From: Candidatus Odyssella thessalonicensis
GTDB lineage: Bacteria > Pseudomonadota > Alphaproteobacteria > Bin65
Direction: 5' to 3'
DNA: 6,659 bases
Assembly (NCBI GenBank): GCA_005240015.1
Contig: SBBV01000361.1
Location: forward strand, 1-6,659
Position 1 is the stretch's first letter. Each line of letters starts with the position of its first letter. Of the stretch, positions 1-5,948 are shown piece after piece. The position numbers and the translations under genes were made by a program. The notes under the pieces were generated by a model. The model worked only from the letters and a program-made list of their open reading frames with translations, was not told the DNA's origin and made no database searches.

Positions 1-1
1 G

Positions 2-406
2 GCAGCGGTGGCGGCGGGCAAGGTCAAGCGCTTCGCGATCGCCAATCCCGAGCTGGCGCCCTACGGCCAGCGCGCGGTCGAGGCGCTCACCCATGCGCGC
101 CTCTGGGACGCGCTGAGGCCGCGCATCGTAATGGGCGAGAATGTGGCGCAGGCGGCTCAGTTCGCGAGCTCCGGCTCGGCCGAGGGCGGCATCATCGCGC
201 TCTCTCTGGCGCTGGCGCCCGAGCTGCAGAAGCGCGGGCGGCATGCGCTGATCCCTGCCGCCTGGCACAAGCCGCTCGATCAGCGCATGGTGCTGATGAA
301 GAAGTCGGGTGCTACGGCGGACGCCTTCTACCGCTATCTCACGTCGCCGGCGGCGCAGGCCGTGTTCGAGCGCCACGGCTATTCGGTGCCCGGCCGGGGA
401 AGCTGA
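2..406 (+). CDS. modA: ModA, periplasmic molybdate-binding protein of an ABC transporter (5'-truncated)
   Basis: This is the C-terminal part (about 135 of a usual ~250 residues) of the periplasmic protein that binds molybdate or tungstate and delivers it to ModBC. The frame is open from base 2, so the GTG at 8 is only an internal valine and the true start lies outside the window. Visible ModA motifs are KRFAIANPELAPYG near the left edge, GENVAQAAQF with the following SGSAEGG (second-lobe ligand loop), and the C-terminal FYRYLTSPAAQAVFERHGY block that closes most ModA proteins. Where E. coli ModA has an oxyanion-contacting tyrosine, this protein reads IIALS. I recall this ALS form from other proteobacterial ModA proteins, so it is probably a subfamily trait. 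The TGA stop is 1 bp before the modB ATG, and the order modA-modB-modC is the classical operon, which makes the assignment firm. Confidence 0.93.
   Translation, partial: AAVAAGKVKRFAIANPELAPYGQRAVEALTHARLWDALRPRIVMGENVAQAAQFASSGSAEGGIIALSLALAPELQKRGRHALIPAAWHKPLDQRMVLMKKSGATADAFYRYLTSPAAQAVFERHGYSVPGRGS
396..402 (+). promoter_or_regulatory. Ribosome binding site of modB
   Basis: GGGGAAG lies inside the last codons of modA, 5 nt before the ATG at 408. It decides the modB start against the longer ORF beginning at 309 and points to translational coupling with modA. Confidence 0.7.
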
Positions 407-407
407 C

Positions 408-1076
408 ATGGACTGGACGGCGCTTCGCCTCTCGCTCGAACTGGCGCTCTGGACTACGCTCGTCTTGCTGCCGCTCGCGATCCTGATCGCGCGCGCGCTC
501 GCTTGGCGTCGCTTTCCGGGCAAGGGCTTCGTCGAGGCGCTGATCGCGCTGCCGCTCGTGCTGCCGCCGACCGTGCTCGGCTACTACATGCTGGTCGCCG
601 CCGGGCGCGCCGCGCCGCTCGGCGAGCTCTACGAGGCCGCGTTCGGCGGCCCGCTCGTGTTCACCTTCGCAGGCCTCGTGGCGGCCTCGCTGCTGGTCAA
701 CCTTCCCTTTGCGGTCCAGCCCTTGCAGCGCGCGTTCGAGGCGGTGCCCGAGCAGCTGCGCGAGGCCGCCTGGTGCAGCGGGCTTTCGCGCGCCGCCACC
801 TTCGCGCGGATCGAGCTGCCGCTCGCGTGGCCCGGCCTCGCCTCGGCGGCGGCGCTCACCTTCGCGCACACGCTCGGCGAGTTCGGCGTCGTGCTGATGG
901 TGGGCGGCAACATCGCAGGCGAGACGCGCACGGTCTCGATCGCGATCTACGACCGCGTCCAGGCTTTTGCCATGAACGAGGCCGCGATCATGTCGGCGGC
1001 GCTGCTTGCGATCTCGTTCGTCGCGGTCGGCATCGTCTACGGGCTCGGCCAGCGCGCGCTGGTGCGGCGCCGCTAG
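408..1076 (+). CDS. modB: ModB, molybdate ABC transporter permease
   Basis: This is the inner-membrane permease (222 residues, normal for ModB), which forms the homodimeric channel for molybdate. Hydrophobic segments lie at roughly residues 11-30, 41-63, 84-106, 143-165 and 193-213. The cytoplasmic coupling (EAA) loop is clear at residues 119-138, with E119-A-A, G125 and the I-x-L-P end, and it docks onto ModC. The ModB hallmark LGEFG at 156-160, followed by GGNIAGETRT, is also present. The ATG at 408 was chosen over the upstream ATG at 309 because it follows a good Shine-Dalgarno (GGGGAAG, 396-402, spacer 5) one base after the modA stop. The 309 start would add 33 arginine-rich residues overlapping modA. 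The TAG stop touches the modC ATG in the same frame. Confidence 0.95.
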   Translation: MDWTALRLSLELALWTTLVLLPLAILIARALAWRRFPGKGFVEALIALPLVLPPTVLGYYMLVAAGRAAPLGELYEAAFGGPLVFTFAGLVAASLLVNLPFAVQPLQRAFEAVPEQLREAAWCSGLSRAATFARIELPLAWPGLASAAALTFAHTLGEFGVVLMVGGNIAGETRTVSIAIYDRVQAFAMNEAAIMSAALLAISFVAVGIVYGLGQRALVRRR

Positions 1077-2204
1077 ATGGCGAGCGAAGGCCTCGATGCG
1101 CGCCTCAAGCAGCCGGCGCCGATCCCGCTCGACGCCGCGCTCGCGTGCCGGCCGGGCGAGCTTCTGGCGCTGGTCGGCCCCTCGGGTGCCGGCAAGACGA
1201 CGATCCTGCGCGCCATCGCCGGCGTGATCCGCCCGCGCGAGGGCCGCATCGCCTGCAACGGCGAGGTCTGGTTCGACGCCGCGCGCAACATCGATTGGCC
1301 GCCGCAGCGCCGCCGCGCCGGCCTGGTCTTCCAGGACTACGCGCTCTTTCCGCATCTCTCGGCGCTCGACAACGTGATGACGGCGCTGGGCCACGTGGCC
1401 CGCGCCGGGCGCGAGGCCCGCGCCCGCGCGCTGCTCGCGCTCGTGCATCTCAGCGGGCTCGAGGCGCGCAAGCCGGATGCGCTGTCGGGCGGGCAACGCC
1501 AGCGCGTGGCGCTCGCCAGGGCGCTCGCGCGCGAGCCCGCCGTGCTGCTGCTCGACGAGCCGTTCGCCGCGGTCGATCAGGTGACGCGGCGGAAGCTCCA
1601 GCGCGAGCTGGCGCTGTTGCGCCGCGCGATCGCGGCGCCGACGATCCTCGTGACGCACGATCTCGCCGAGGCCGCGGCGCTGGCCGACCGCATGACCGTG
1701 CTCCACCACGGCACGAGCTTGCAGCACGGAACGCCCGACGAGATCGCGAACCGCCCCGCGTCGCCGCTGGTGGCGCGGCTCATGGATCAGCCGAACGTCT
1801 TCACCGGCACCGTCGCCGGCCGCGATGCCGCGCGAAACCTGCTCGCGCTGCGCTGGGGCAAAATCGTGCTCGAGGCGCACGACGACGGCCGTTTTCGGCC
1901 GGGCGAGAGCGTCGCGTGGATGATTCCGGCGGCGGCGATCGTCATGCATCGCCGCGAGCGCCCCTCGCGCGGCGAGCGCGAGAACCCGGTCTCGGGCACC
2001 GTCGCCGAGCTGCTGTTCTTCGGCGAGACCGCGTCGGTGTCGCTGCGCGTGGGCGGCGGCGCCGCCGACGGCGGCGACAGCGCGCCGCTGCTCGCCTTCT
2101 CGGTGAGCGCGCACACCGCCCGGCGCAACGCGCTCGCGGTCGGCGCCGAGGCCGCCGTCTCGCTGCTCGCCGACGCGATCCACCTGATGCCGCCCGAAGC
2201 GTAG
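1077..2204 (+). CDS. modC: ModC, molybdate ABC transporter ATP-binding protein with TOBE domain
   Basis: This is the cytoplasmic ATPase (375 residues, usual for ModC) that powers ModB. All nucleotide-binding elements are intact: Walker A GPSGAGKT at 34-41, the Q-loop glutamine Q86 in VFQDYALFPHL, the signature LSGGQRQR at 136-143, Walker B LLLDE ending at E161, the D-loop AAVD at 164-167 and the H-loop histidine H194 in VTHD. Residues from about 250 to the end form a TOBE/MOP-like domain, which in this family binds oxyanion and regulates transport. The gene starts on the base after the modB stop (TAGATG) with no strong Shine-Dalgarno, so translation is probably coupled to modB. The N-terminus is about ten residues less conserved than the rest. 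Sulfate/Fe3+ ATPases share the core, but the ModA/ModB neighbours and the length favour ModC. Confidence 0.95.
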   Translation: MASEGLDARLKQPAPIPLDAALACRPGELLALVGPSGAGKTTILRAIAGVIRPREGRIACNGEVWFDAARNIDWPPQRRRAGLVFQDYALFPHLSALDNVMTALGHVARAGREARARALLALVHLSGLEARKPDALSGGQRQRVALARALAREPAVLLLDEPFAAVDQVTRRKLQRELALLRRAIAAPTILVTHDLAEAAALADRMTVLHHGTSLQHGTPDEIANRPASPLVARLMDQPNVFTGTVAGRDAARNLLALRWGKIVLEAHDDGRFRPGESVAWMIPAAAIVMHRRERPSRGERENPVSGTVAELLFFGETASVSLRVGGGAADGGDSAPLLAFSVSAHTARRNALAVGAEAAVSLLADAIHLMPPEA

Positions 2205-2218
2205 AAGCTCATCACATC

Positions 2219-2313
2219 GTAGGGGCGGGTCCCCGACCCACCCGTGGCGCCGCTTGGTGGTCGACCGTCTTCGCGCGTCGACGCCGCCAGCCGGGTCGGA
2301 GACCCGCCCCTAC
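2219..2313. repeat. 95-bp REP-like inverted repeat element, GTAGGGGCGGGTC ends
   Basis: Two 21-bp arms, 2219-2239 and 2293-2313, are reverse complements with one mismatch (20/21). Each begins, reading inwards, with GTAGGGGCGGGTC. Each arm is also self-complementary (GGGTC-3 nt-GACCC at 2227-2239 and 2293-2305), so the element can fold as two small hairpins or one long cruciform. Inside, GTCGAC at 2260-2265 and at 2277-2282, with flanking GGTGG/CCGCC, lets the stem continue imperfectly. The element starts 14 bp after the modC stop and has no adjacent T-run, so it is not a classical intrinsic terminator, though it may stabilise the mod mRNA 3' end. No target-site duplication is visible. The form is like REP doublets or small MITEs, and the family is not identified. 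Confidence 0.85.
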
Positions 2314-2389
2314 GCCGCGAATGATTCCATTTCTTTGGAAGGCGCCTCGTGGCACGCAACGGGACCCGTGCTTCGGCCAAATCTTTCAT

Positions 2390-2418
2390 TTGAAGCCGCA
2401 CCGGCCGCGGGCGATACT
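2390..2418 (+). promoter_or_regulatory. Putative sigma70-type promoter for the 2487 membrane protein gene
   Basis: TTGAAG (2390-2395) and GATACT (2413-2418) are separated by 17 bp. Each matches 4 of 6 consensus positions, and the -35 sits at the edge of the only AT-richer patch in the gap (about 2319-2395). A start near 2425 would give a leader of about 60 nt. It is supported by position and spacing only. Confidence 0.4.
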
Positions 2419-2436
2419 CGCGCACCCTTTCCGGGC

Positions 2437-2452
2437 GGCGCCGAGCGGCGCC
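2437..2452 (+). other. Small GC-rich hairpin in the presumed 5' leader
   Basis: GGCGCC at 2437-2442 and again at 2447-2452 can pair around the loop GAGC. It lies between the proposed transcription start and the Shine-Dalgarno, about 18 nt before the latter. In DNA of this GC content such short stems arise often by chance, so a regulatory role is only possible. Confidence 0.3.
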
Positions 2453-2470
2453 CAGACCGCGGACCGAACA

Positions 2471-2482
2471 GAGGAGGAGAGG
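2471..2482 (+). promoter_or_regulatory. Ribosome binding site of the 2487 gene
   Basis: A purine run, GAGGAGGAGAGG, ends 4 nt before the ATG at 2487. It is the strongest Shine-Dalgarno-like sequence in the window. It fixes the start of the small membrane protein and is a main reason for accepting this gene as real. Confidence 0.75.
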
Positions 2483-2486
2483 AACG

Positions 2487-2900
2487 ATGAGTGCGTTTTA
2501 TCGCCAGGTGCCGCTGATCGGCGTGCTTGCCGTGGTCTACCTGATCGTGGCGGCGGTGTTCGAGACTGTGCTCGACCGCACGCTGTTCAACATCGACCTG
2601 CCCTCGGGCGCGCCGTGGACCTTCGGCGTGCGCGACCTGTTCGTCGTGCTCGGCCTCGTGCTGCTCTATCTCGAGATCCTGAAATCGACGCGCACCGGGC
2701 GCGGCCAGATCGTCGAGCACATCGTCTCGATGCTGATCTTCATCGGCTGCCTCTTGCTGTTCCTGCTCGTGCGCAAGACCGGCTCGACGACGTTCCTGCT
2801 GATCACCGTGATGTCGGCCATCGACGTGATCGCGGGCTTCACCGTCTCGATCGTCGCCGCCCGCCGCGACCTCGAGATCGAGCGCGTCGCCGGGACCTGA
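2487..2900 (+). CDS. Small four-helix integral membrane protein, function unknown
   Basis: This encodes 137 residues, starting at ATG after a very strong Shine-Dalgarno. I do not recognise a named family. Hydrophobic segments lie at about residues 8-28, 48-66, 77-95 and 102-124. A charged loop, KSTRTGRGQ (66-74), sits between helices two and three, and the tail is charged (RRDLEIERVAGT). By the positive-inside rule the loop at 66-76 and both ends would be cytoplasmic. Segment three reads IVEHIVSMLIFIGCLLLFLL, and helix four carries an aspartate (D113) next to the hydrophobic core, which might be structural or functional. There are no catalytic motifs, cysteine pairs or signal-peptide cleavage site. 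It has its own putative promoter and stands alone: modC upstream is separated by 282 bp and a repeat element, and the downstream gene is convergent. A conserved hypothetical protein is the safest label. Confidence 0.8.
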   Translation: MSAFYRQVPLIGVLAVVYLIVAAVFETVLDRTLFNIDLPSGAPWTFGVRDLFVVLGLVLLYLEILKSTRTGRGQIVEHIVSMLIFIGCLLLFLLVRKTGSTTFLLITVMSAIDVIAGFTVSIVAARRDLEIERVAGT

Positions 2901-2996
2901 GAACCCCGCAGGGGTTCCGTCGCAGAGCCCAGGGTTGCCGCGTAGCGGCTACCCTGGGAAAGGTGACGCGAATGAATCAACCCCGCAGGGGTTGTG
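2901..2996 (+). repeat. Composite triple-hairpin repeat, left copy
   Basis: This begins on the base after the stop of the 2487 gene. Three hairpins follow in order. Outer: 2901-2917, 7-bp stem GAACCCC/GGGGTTC, 3-nt loop. Middle: 2928-2958, 13-bp stem starting CCCAGGG with one T:T mismatch, 5-nt loop. Inner: CAACCCC/GGGGTTG at 2978-2994, with repeat homology over 2976-2996. The reverse complement of the same arrangement lies at 3017-3114, including similar spacers. From 2912 to 2938 the two copies match at 24 of 27 positions. No T-run follows the outer hairpin, so if it ends transcription of the upstream gene it is not a canonical intrinsic terminator. Confidence 0.9.
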
Positions 2997-3016
2997 CCCG
3001 CGGCGGCGCCGTTGGA

Positions 3017-3114
3017 CACAACCCCTGCGGGGTTGATCATTTCACGTCCGAGTAACCCAGGGTTGCCGCTGCGCGGGCAACCCTGGGCTTTGGGACAGAA
3101 CCGCTTCGCGGTTC
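3017..3114 (-). repeat. Composite triple-hairpin repeat, right copy (inverted)
   Basis: This is the inverted copy of 2901-2996, separated from it by 20 bp (2997-3016). Inner block 3017-3037 is an exact 21-bp reverse complement of 2976-2996. Middle hairpin 3056-3087 has a perfect 12-bp stem (CCCAGGGTTGCC) and one extra base relative to its partner. Outer hairpin 3098-3114 is GAACCGC/GCGGTTC with loop TTC. Against the left outer hairpin it shows a paired C-to-G and G-to-C exchange that keeps the stem, plus a loop change. It ends 19 bp from the stop of the minus-strand binding-protein gene, so the outer hairpin would be the first structure in that mRNA's 3' end. Confidence 0.9.
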
Positions 3115-3133
3115 ACCTATCCGATCGGGCGCG

Positions 3134-4744
3134 CTACTTCATCTTCACGAAGCGCAGCGGGAAGAAGTTGTCGGAGTTCTGGACCAGCTCGACCGAGTCC
3201 TTGGCCGCCCAGACCACGACCTGCTGGTGGATCGGGATCACCGCCACCTCGTCGCGCACGAGCTGAAGCGCTTGACGCAGCAGCGCGTCGCGCGCCTTCG
3301 TGTCCAGCTCGGCGCCGGCCTTCATGACGAGCTCGTCGAGCTTCGGGCTGGCGAAGCCGCCGACGTTGAAGACGCCGCGCTTCAGCTCCTTGTTGCGCGA
3401 GGCGACGAGGTTGAACAGCGCGTCGTGCGCGTCGTAGGTCGCCGGCAGCCAGCCTGCCAGGATCAGGCTCGTCTCGTAAGGCGGCGAGAGATGCTTGATG
3501 AGCTGGTTGAACGGCATGATCTTCAGGTTCACCTTCACGCCGATGCGCGCCAGCATCGCGACCGCCGCGGTGCAGATGTGCTCGTCGTTGATGTAGCGGT
3601 CGTTCGAGCACTGCATGCCCACCTCGAAGCCGTCGGGATAGCCGGCCTCGGCCATGAGCTTCTTGGCCGCGGCGACGTCGCGCTTCGGCGCCGTGTTGAG
3701 CGCGGCGTCGAACGCGTTCACGCCCGGCCCGACCAGGAGGTAGTTGGGCACGGACACGCCGCGCATGACTTGGCGGCTGATCGCCTCGGCGTCGATCGCC
3801 ATCGCCAGAGCGCGGCGCACGCGCACGTCCTTGAACGGGTTCTTGCCTTTGATGTTGCTGTCGATCAGCTCGTTGCGATCTTGATCGAGGAAGAACAGCA
3901 TGGTCCGAAGCTCGGCTTTGCGCATGACGCGCAGGCCCTTCTGCTCGAGCACGCGCGGGATCACGTTGATCGGCAGCGTGTGCACCATGTCGACTTCGCC
4001 CGAGAGCAGCGCCGCGCCGCGCGTGGCCGGGTTGGCGATCGGCGTGAAGATCACCTCGGTGAGGTTGTGCTCGGCCTTGTCCCACCAGTTCTTGCTCGGG
4101 ACCATCACGATCTTGCCGTCGGCGCCGCGGCTCTTGAGCTCGAACGGGCCGGTGCCGTTGGCGTTGGTCGATGCGTGCGACTTCTCGTTCTTCGTGAGGT
4201 CGGTGGCGCGGGTGACGTTGTGCTTCTCCGACCACGCTTTCGACATGATGAGCCACGACGTCATCTGGTCGGGGAAGGTCGGGTTGGGCGCGATCATCTC
4301 GATGTCGACGGTGTAGTCGTCGACCTTCTTGATGCCCTTGCTGCCGCGCAGCACGGTGGCCAGCAGTGAGCCCGGCCCGATGGTGCGGTTGTAGGAGAAG
4401 ACGACGTCGTCGGCCGTGAACGGCGAGCCGTCGTGGAACTTCACGCCCTTCCGGAGCGTGAAGCGCCAGGTCGTGGGACCCGTCGCCTTCCACTCGGTCG
4501 CCAGCGCCGGCTCCTTGGCGAGCTCGCGATTGCGGCGGATCAGCGGCTCGTAGATGTTCGACAGCATCGACAAGGTCGAGGCGACGTTGCGCTCGTGCGG
4601 ATCCATCGAGCCCGGGTCGCTGTCGGCGGCCCACTTGAACGTCTTGGCGCTGGCGGCGCCGGCCGAAATGCCGACCGCGGCGGCCGCGGCCGCGGCGGCG
4701 ATCAGCAGGGCCGCGAGGCCCTTCTGCGGGCGTAGGCTGGTCAT
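3134..4744 (-). CDS. ABC transporter substrate-binding protein, family 5 (peptide/nickel/opine type)
   Basis: This is a periplasmic solute-binding protein of about 536 residues, typical of the DppA/OppA (SBP_bac_5) class, which captures peptides or similar solutes for an ABC importer. An N-terminal signal peptide is clear: positive start (LRPQK), a long alanine-rich core and an ASA|KTF cleavage site near residue 33. The family segment WRFTLRKGVKFHDGSPFTADD lies near residues 93-113, followed by VVFSYNR. Later blocks such as NPFKDVRVRRALAMAID (near 303-319) and AKKLMAEAGYPDGFEV (near 364-379) are also typical. There is no lipobox cysteine, so it should be soluble periplasmic. I chose the ATG at 4744 over the ATG six bases upstream (4750) because GAGGGAG abuts the latter directly. 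It lies 29 bp after argE and is probably co-transcribed with it. No permease or ATPase gene is in view, so the substrate is unknown. Confidence 0.92.
   Translation of the reverse strand: MTSLRPQKGLAALLIAAAAAAAAVGISAGAASAKTFKWAADSDPGSMDPHERNVASTLSMLSNIYEPLIRRNRELAKEPALATEWKATGPTTWRFTLRKGVKFHDGSPFTADDVVFSYNRTIGPGSLLATVLRGSKGIKKVDDYTVDIEMIAPNPTFPDQMTSWLIMSKAWSEKHNVTRATDLTKNEKSHASTNANGTGPFELKSRGADGKIVMVPSKNWWDKAEHNLTEVIFTPIANPATRGAALLSGEVDMVHTLPINVIPRVLEQKGLRVMRKAELRTMLFFLDQDRNELIDSNIKGKNPFKDVRVRRALAMAIDAEAISRQVMRGVSVPNYLLVGPGVNAFDAALNTAPKRDVAAAKKLMAEAGYPDGFEVGMQCSNDRYINDEHICTAAVAMLARIGVKVNLKIMPFNQLIKHLSPPYETSLILAGWLPATYDAHDALFNLVASRNKELKRGVFNVGGFASPKLDELVMKAGAELDTKARDALLRQALQLVRDEVAVIPIHQQVVVWAAKDSVELVQNSDNFFPLRFVKMK
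4675..4700. repeat. GC-only low-complexity tract in the signal peptide (poly-alanine)
   Basis: A run made only of G and C, with repeated CCGCGG/CGGCCG units, encodes the alanine stretch of the binding protein's signal peptide on the minus strand. It is self-complementary over short spans and prone to slippage. It is most simply explained by GCx alanine codons in a GC-rich genome. Confidence 0.6.
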
Positions 4745-4750
4745 CGTCAT

Positions 4751-4757
4751 CTCCCTC
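4751..4757 (-). promoter_or_regulatory. Ribosome binding site deciding the start of the binding-protein gene
   Basis: On the minus strand, GAGGGAG is followed immediately by ATGACGATG. It leaves 0 nt to the first ATG (4750) but 6 nt to the second (4744), which is normal spacing. The second ATG is therefore the better start, giving 536 rather than 538 residues. Confidence 0.6.
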
Positions 4758-4773
4758 TAGCGTTGCGGGCAGT

Positions 4774-5937
4774 TCAGTCGGACGGCGTCCGGCACTCGTC
4801 GGTGAGCCGGTCGAGAAAGCGGTCGCAGGCGGCAAGCTGCTCCAGCGCGATGAACTCGTCGGGCTTGTGCGCCTGCTCGATATTGCCGGGTCCGCACACC
4901 ACGGTGGGGATCCCGAGCCCCTGAAAATACCCGGCTTCGGTGCCGAAGGCGACGGCCTCGGTCGCGTTGCGGCCGGCAAGGCGCAAGGCGAGCGTCTCCG
5001 CCGCCGAGCCGGGCTCGGCCGCGAGCGCGGGAATCTTCGCCAGCACCTCGATGCGGATGTCGGTGGCGGGCGAGACGGAGCGCATGCGCGGCAGCAGCAC
5101 CTTCGCGGCATGCGCGCCCAGCCTGTCGACGCAGTCCTCGAGCCGCGTCCCGGGCAGGCCGCGATGCTCCCAGAAGAAGCTCGCCTCGTGCGGCACCACG
5201 TTGCCGCCCGCCCCGCCATGCATGATGTTGACCTGCAGCGACGAATAGGGCGGGTCGAACGCCGGGTCGTGTCTTCCCGATCTCATCTCGGCGCCGAGCG
5301 CGACCGCATGGGCGACGAGCTCGGCCGCATACATGACCGCGTTCACCGTGCGATGCACCTGCGAGGAGTGGCCGGCGACGCCGATCACGGTGGCCGTGCC
5401 GATGATGCCGCCCTTGTGGCTGGTCACGACCTGCATTTGGGTGGGCTCGCCGACGATGACCGCGCGCGGACGGAGGCCGCTCTTGGCAAGCCAATCGATC
5501 ATGCCGCCCACGCCGGTGCAGCCCAGCTCCTCGTCGTAGGAGAGCGCGAGGTGGATCGGCCGCTTGAGATCGCCGCGCGTCCACTCCGGCACCTTGGCGA
5601 GCGCCGCGGCCGCGAAGCCCTTCATGTCGGTCGTGCCGCGGCCGTAGACGCGGCCGTCCTTCGGCGTGAGCGTCCAGGGATCGGTTGTCCAGGGCTGCCC
5701 GTCGACCGGCACCACGTCGGTGTGGCCCGAGAGCACGACGCCGCCGTCGACGGCGGGCCCGATCGTGGCGAAGAGATTGGCCTTGGTGCGCTCGCGATTG
5801 TGGATGAGACGCGCGCTCACGCCGTGGTCGGCGAGATACGCCGCCACCCACTCGATCAGCGGCAAGTTCGAGTTGCGGCTGGTGGTGTCGAACGCCACCA
5901 GCTTCGCGAGCATGGCCACGGTGCCGCGCGGATGCAC
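4774..5937 (-). CDS. argE: ArgE-like acetylornithine deacetylase (M20 metallopeptidase family)
   Basis: This is a cytoplasmic zinc amidohydrolase of 387 residues, the usual ArgE length. ArgE removes the acetyl group from N-acetylornithine in arginine synthesis. The family has two metals bound by conserved residues, all visible here: H72 and D74 in SGHTDVVP, the bridging D104 in GRGTTDMKG, the catalytic E136 with ligand E137 in YDEELGC, E164 in GEPT, and H357 in EQAHKPDEF. H190 in GVAGHSS and R259 lie in the dimerisation domain. The start is GTG at 5937, preceded by GGGGGAG with a 4-nt spacer. The in-frame ATG at 5913 has no such site. Many alphaproteobacteria recycle acetyl groups with ArgJ and carry ArgE paralogues of other specificity. 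With a peptide-type binding protein just downstream, this enzyme may instead hydrolyse an imported N-acyl amino acid or peptide. Fold and catalysis are certain, substrate is not. Confidence 0.93.
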   Translation of the reverse strand: MHPRGTVAMLAKLVAFDTTSRNSNLPLIEWVAAYLADHGVSARLIHNRERTKANLFATIGPAVDGGVVLSGHTDVVPVDGQPWTTDPWTLTPKDGRVYGRGTTDMKGFAAAALAKVPEWTRGDLKRPIHLALSYDEELGCTGVGGMIDWLAKSGLRPRAVIVGEPTQMQVVTSHKGGIIGTATVIGVAGHSSQVHRTVNAVMYAAELVAHAVALGAEMRSGRHDPAFDPPYSSLQVNIMHGGAGGNVVPHEASFFWEHRGLPGTRLEDCVDRLGAHAAKVLLPRMRSVSPATDIRIEVLAKIPALAAEPGSAAETLALRLAGRNATEAVAFGTEAGYFQGLGIPTVVCGPGNIEQAHKPDEFIALEQLAACDRFLDRLTDECRTPSD

Positions 5938-5941
5938 GGTG

Positions 5942-5948
5942 CTCCCCC
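5942..5948 (-). promoter_or_regulatory. Ribosome binding site of argE (supports GTG start)
   Basis: GGGGGAG on the minus strand lies 4 nt before the GTG at 5937. It directly abuts the heptamer inverted repeat that begins at 5949, so a folded hairpin would leave this site just outside the stem. Confidence 0.65.

Noticed and set aside
339..2183. 614-codon open frame on the - strand opposite modABC
   Set aside because: Arg/Gln/Glu/Asp-rich, low-complexity, no motifs. It is antisense to three well-supported genes.
2219..2313. Insertion sequence or MITE with target-site duplication
   Set aside because: Terminal inverted repeats are clear, but the flanks (ACATC on the left, GCCGC on the right) show no duplicated target, and no transposase is present.
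503..3055. 850-codon open frame on the + strand across modB, modC and the next gap
   Set aside because: Its translation is dominated by Arg, Ala and Pro, has no domain motifs and runs through proven genes in another frame. It is an open shadow frame typical of GC-rich DNA.
2901..3114. CRISPR-like spaced repeats
   Set aside because: Repeats are inverted and of three kinds, with irregular short spacers that are themselves partly conserved. There is no constant direct repeat and no cas gene.
3098..3114. Rho-independent terminator for the binding-protein gene
   Set aside because: The 7-bp stem is good, but neither strand has a T-run after it, so I kept it as part of the repeat instead of calling a terminator.
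3117..5219. 700-codon open frame on the - strand overlapping argE and the binding protein
   Set aside because: It is out of frame with both motif-bearing genes and its product is Arg/Ala-rich nonsense.
5911..5913. ATG as alternative argE start
   Set aside because: No Shine-Dalgarno precedes it, whereas the GTG at 5937 has a well-placed GGGGGAG.
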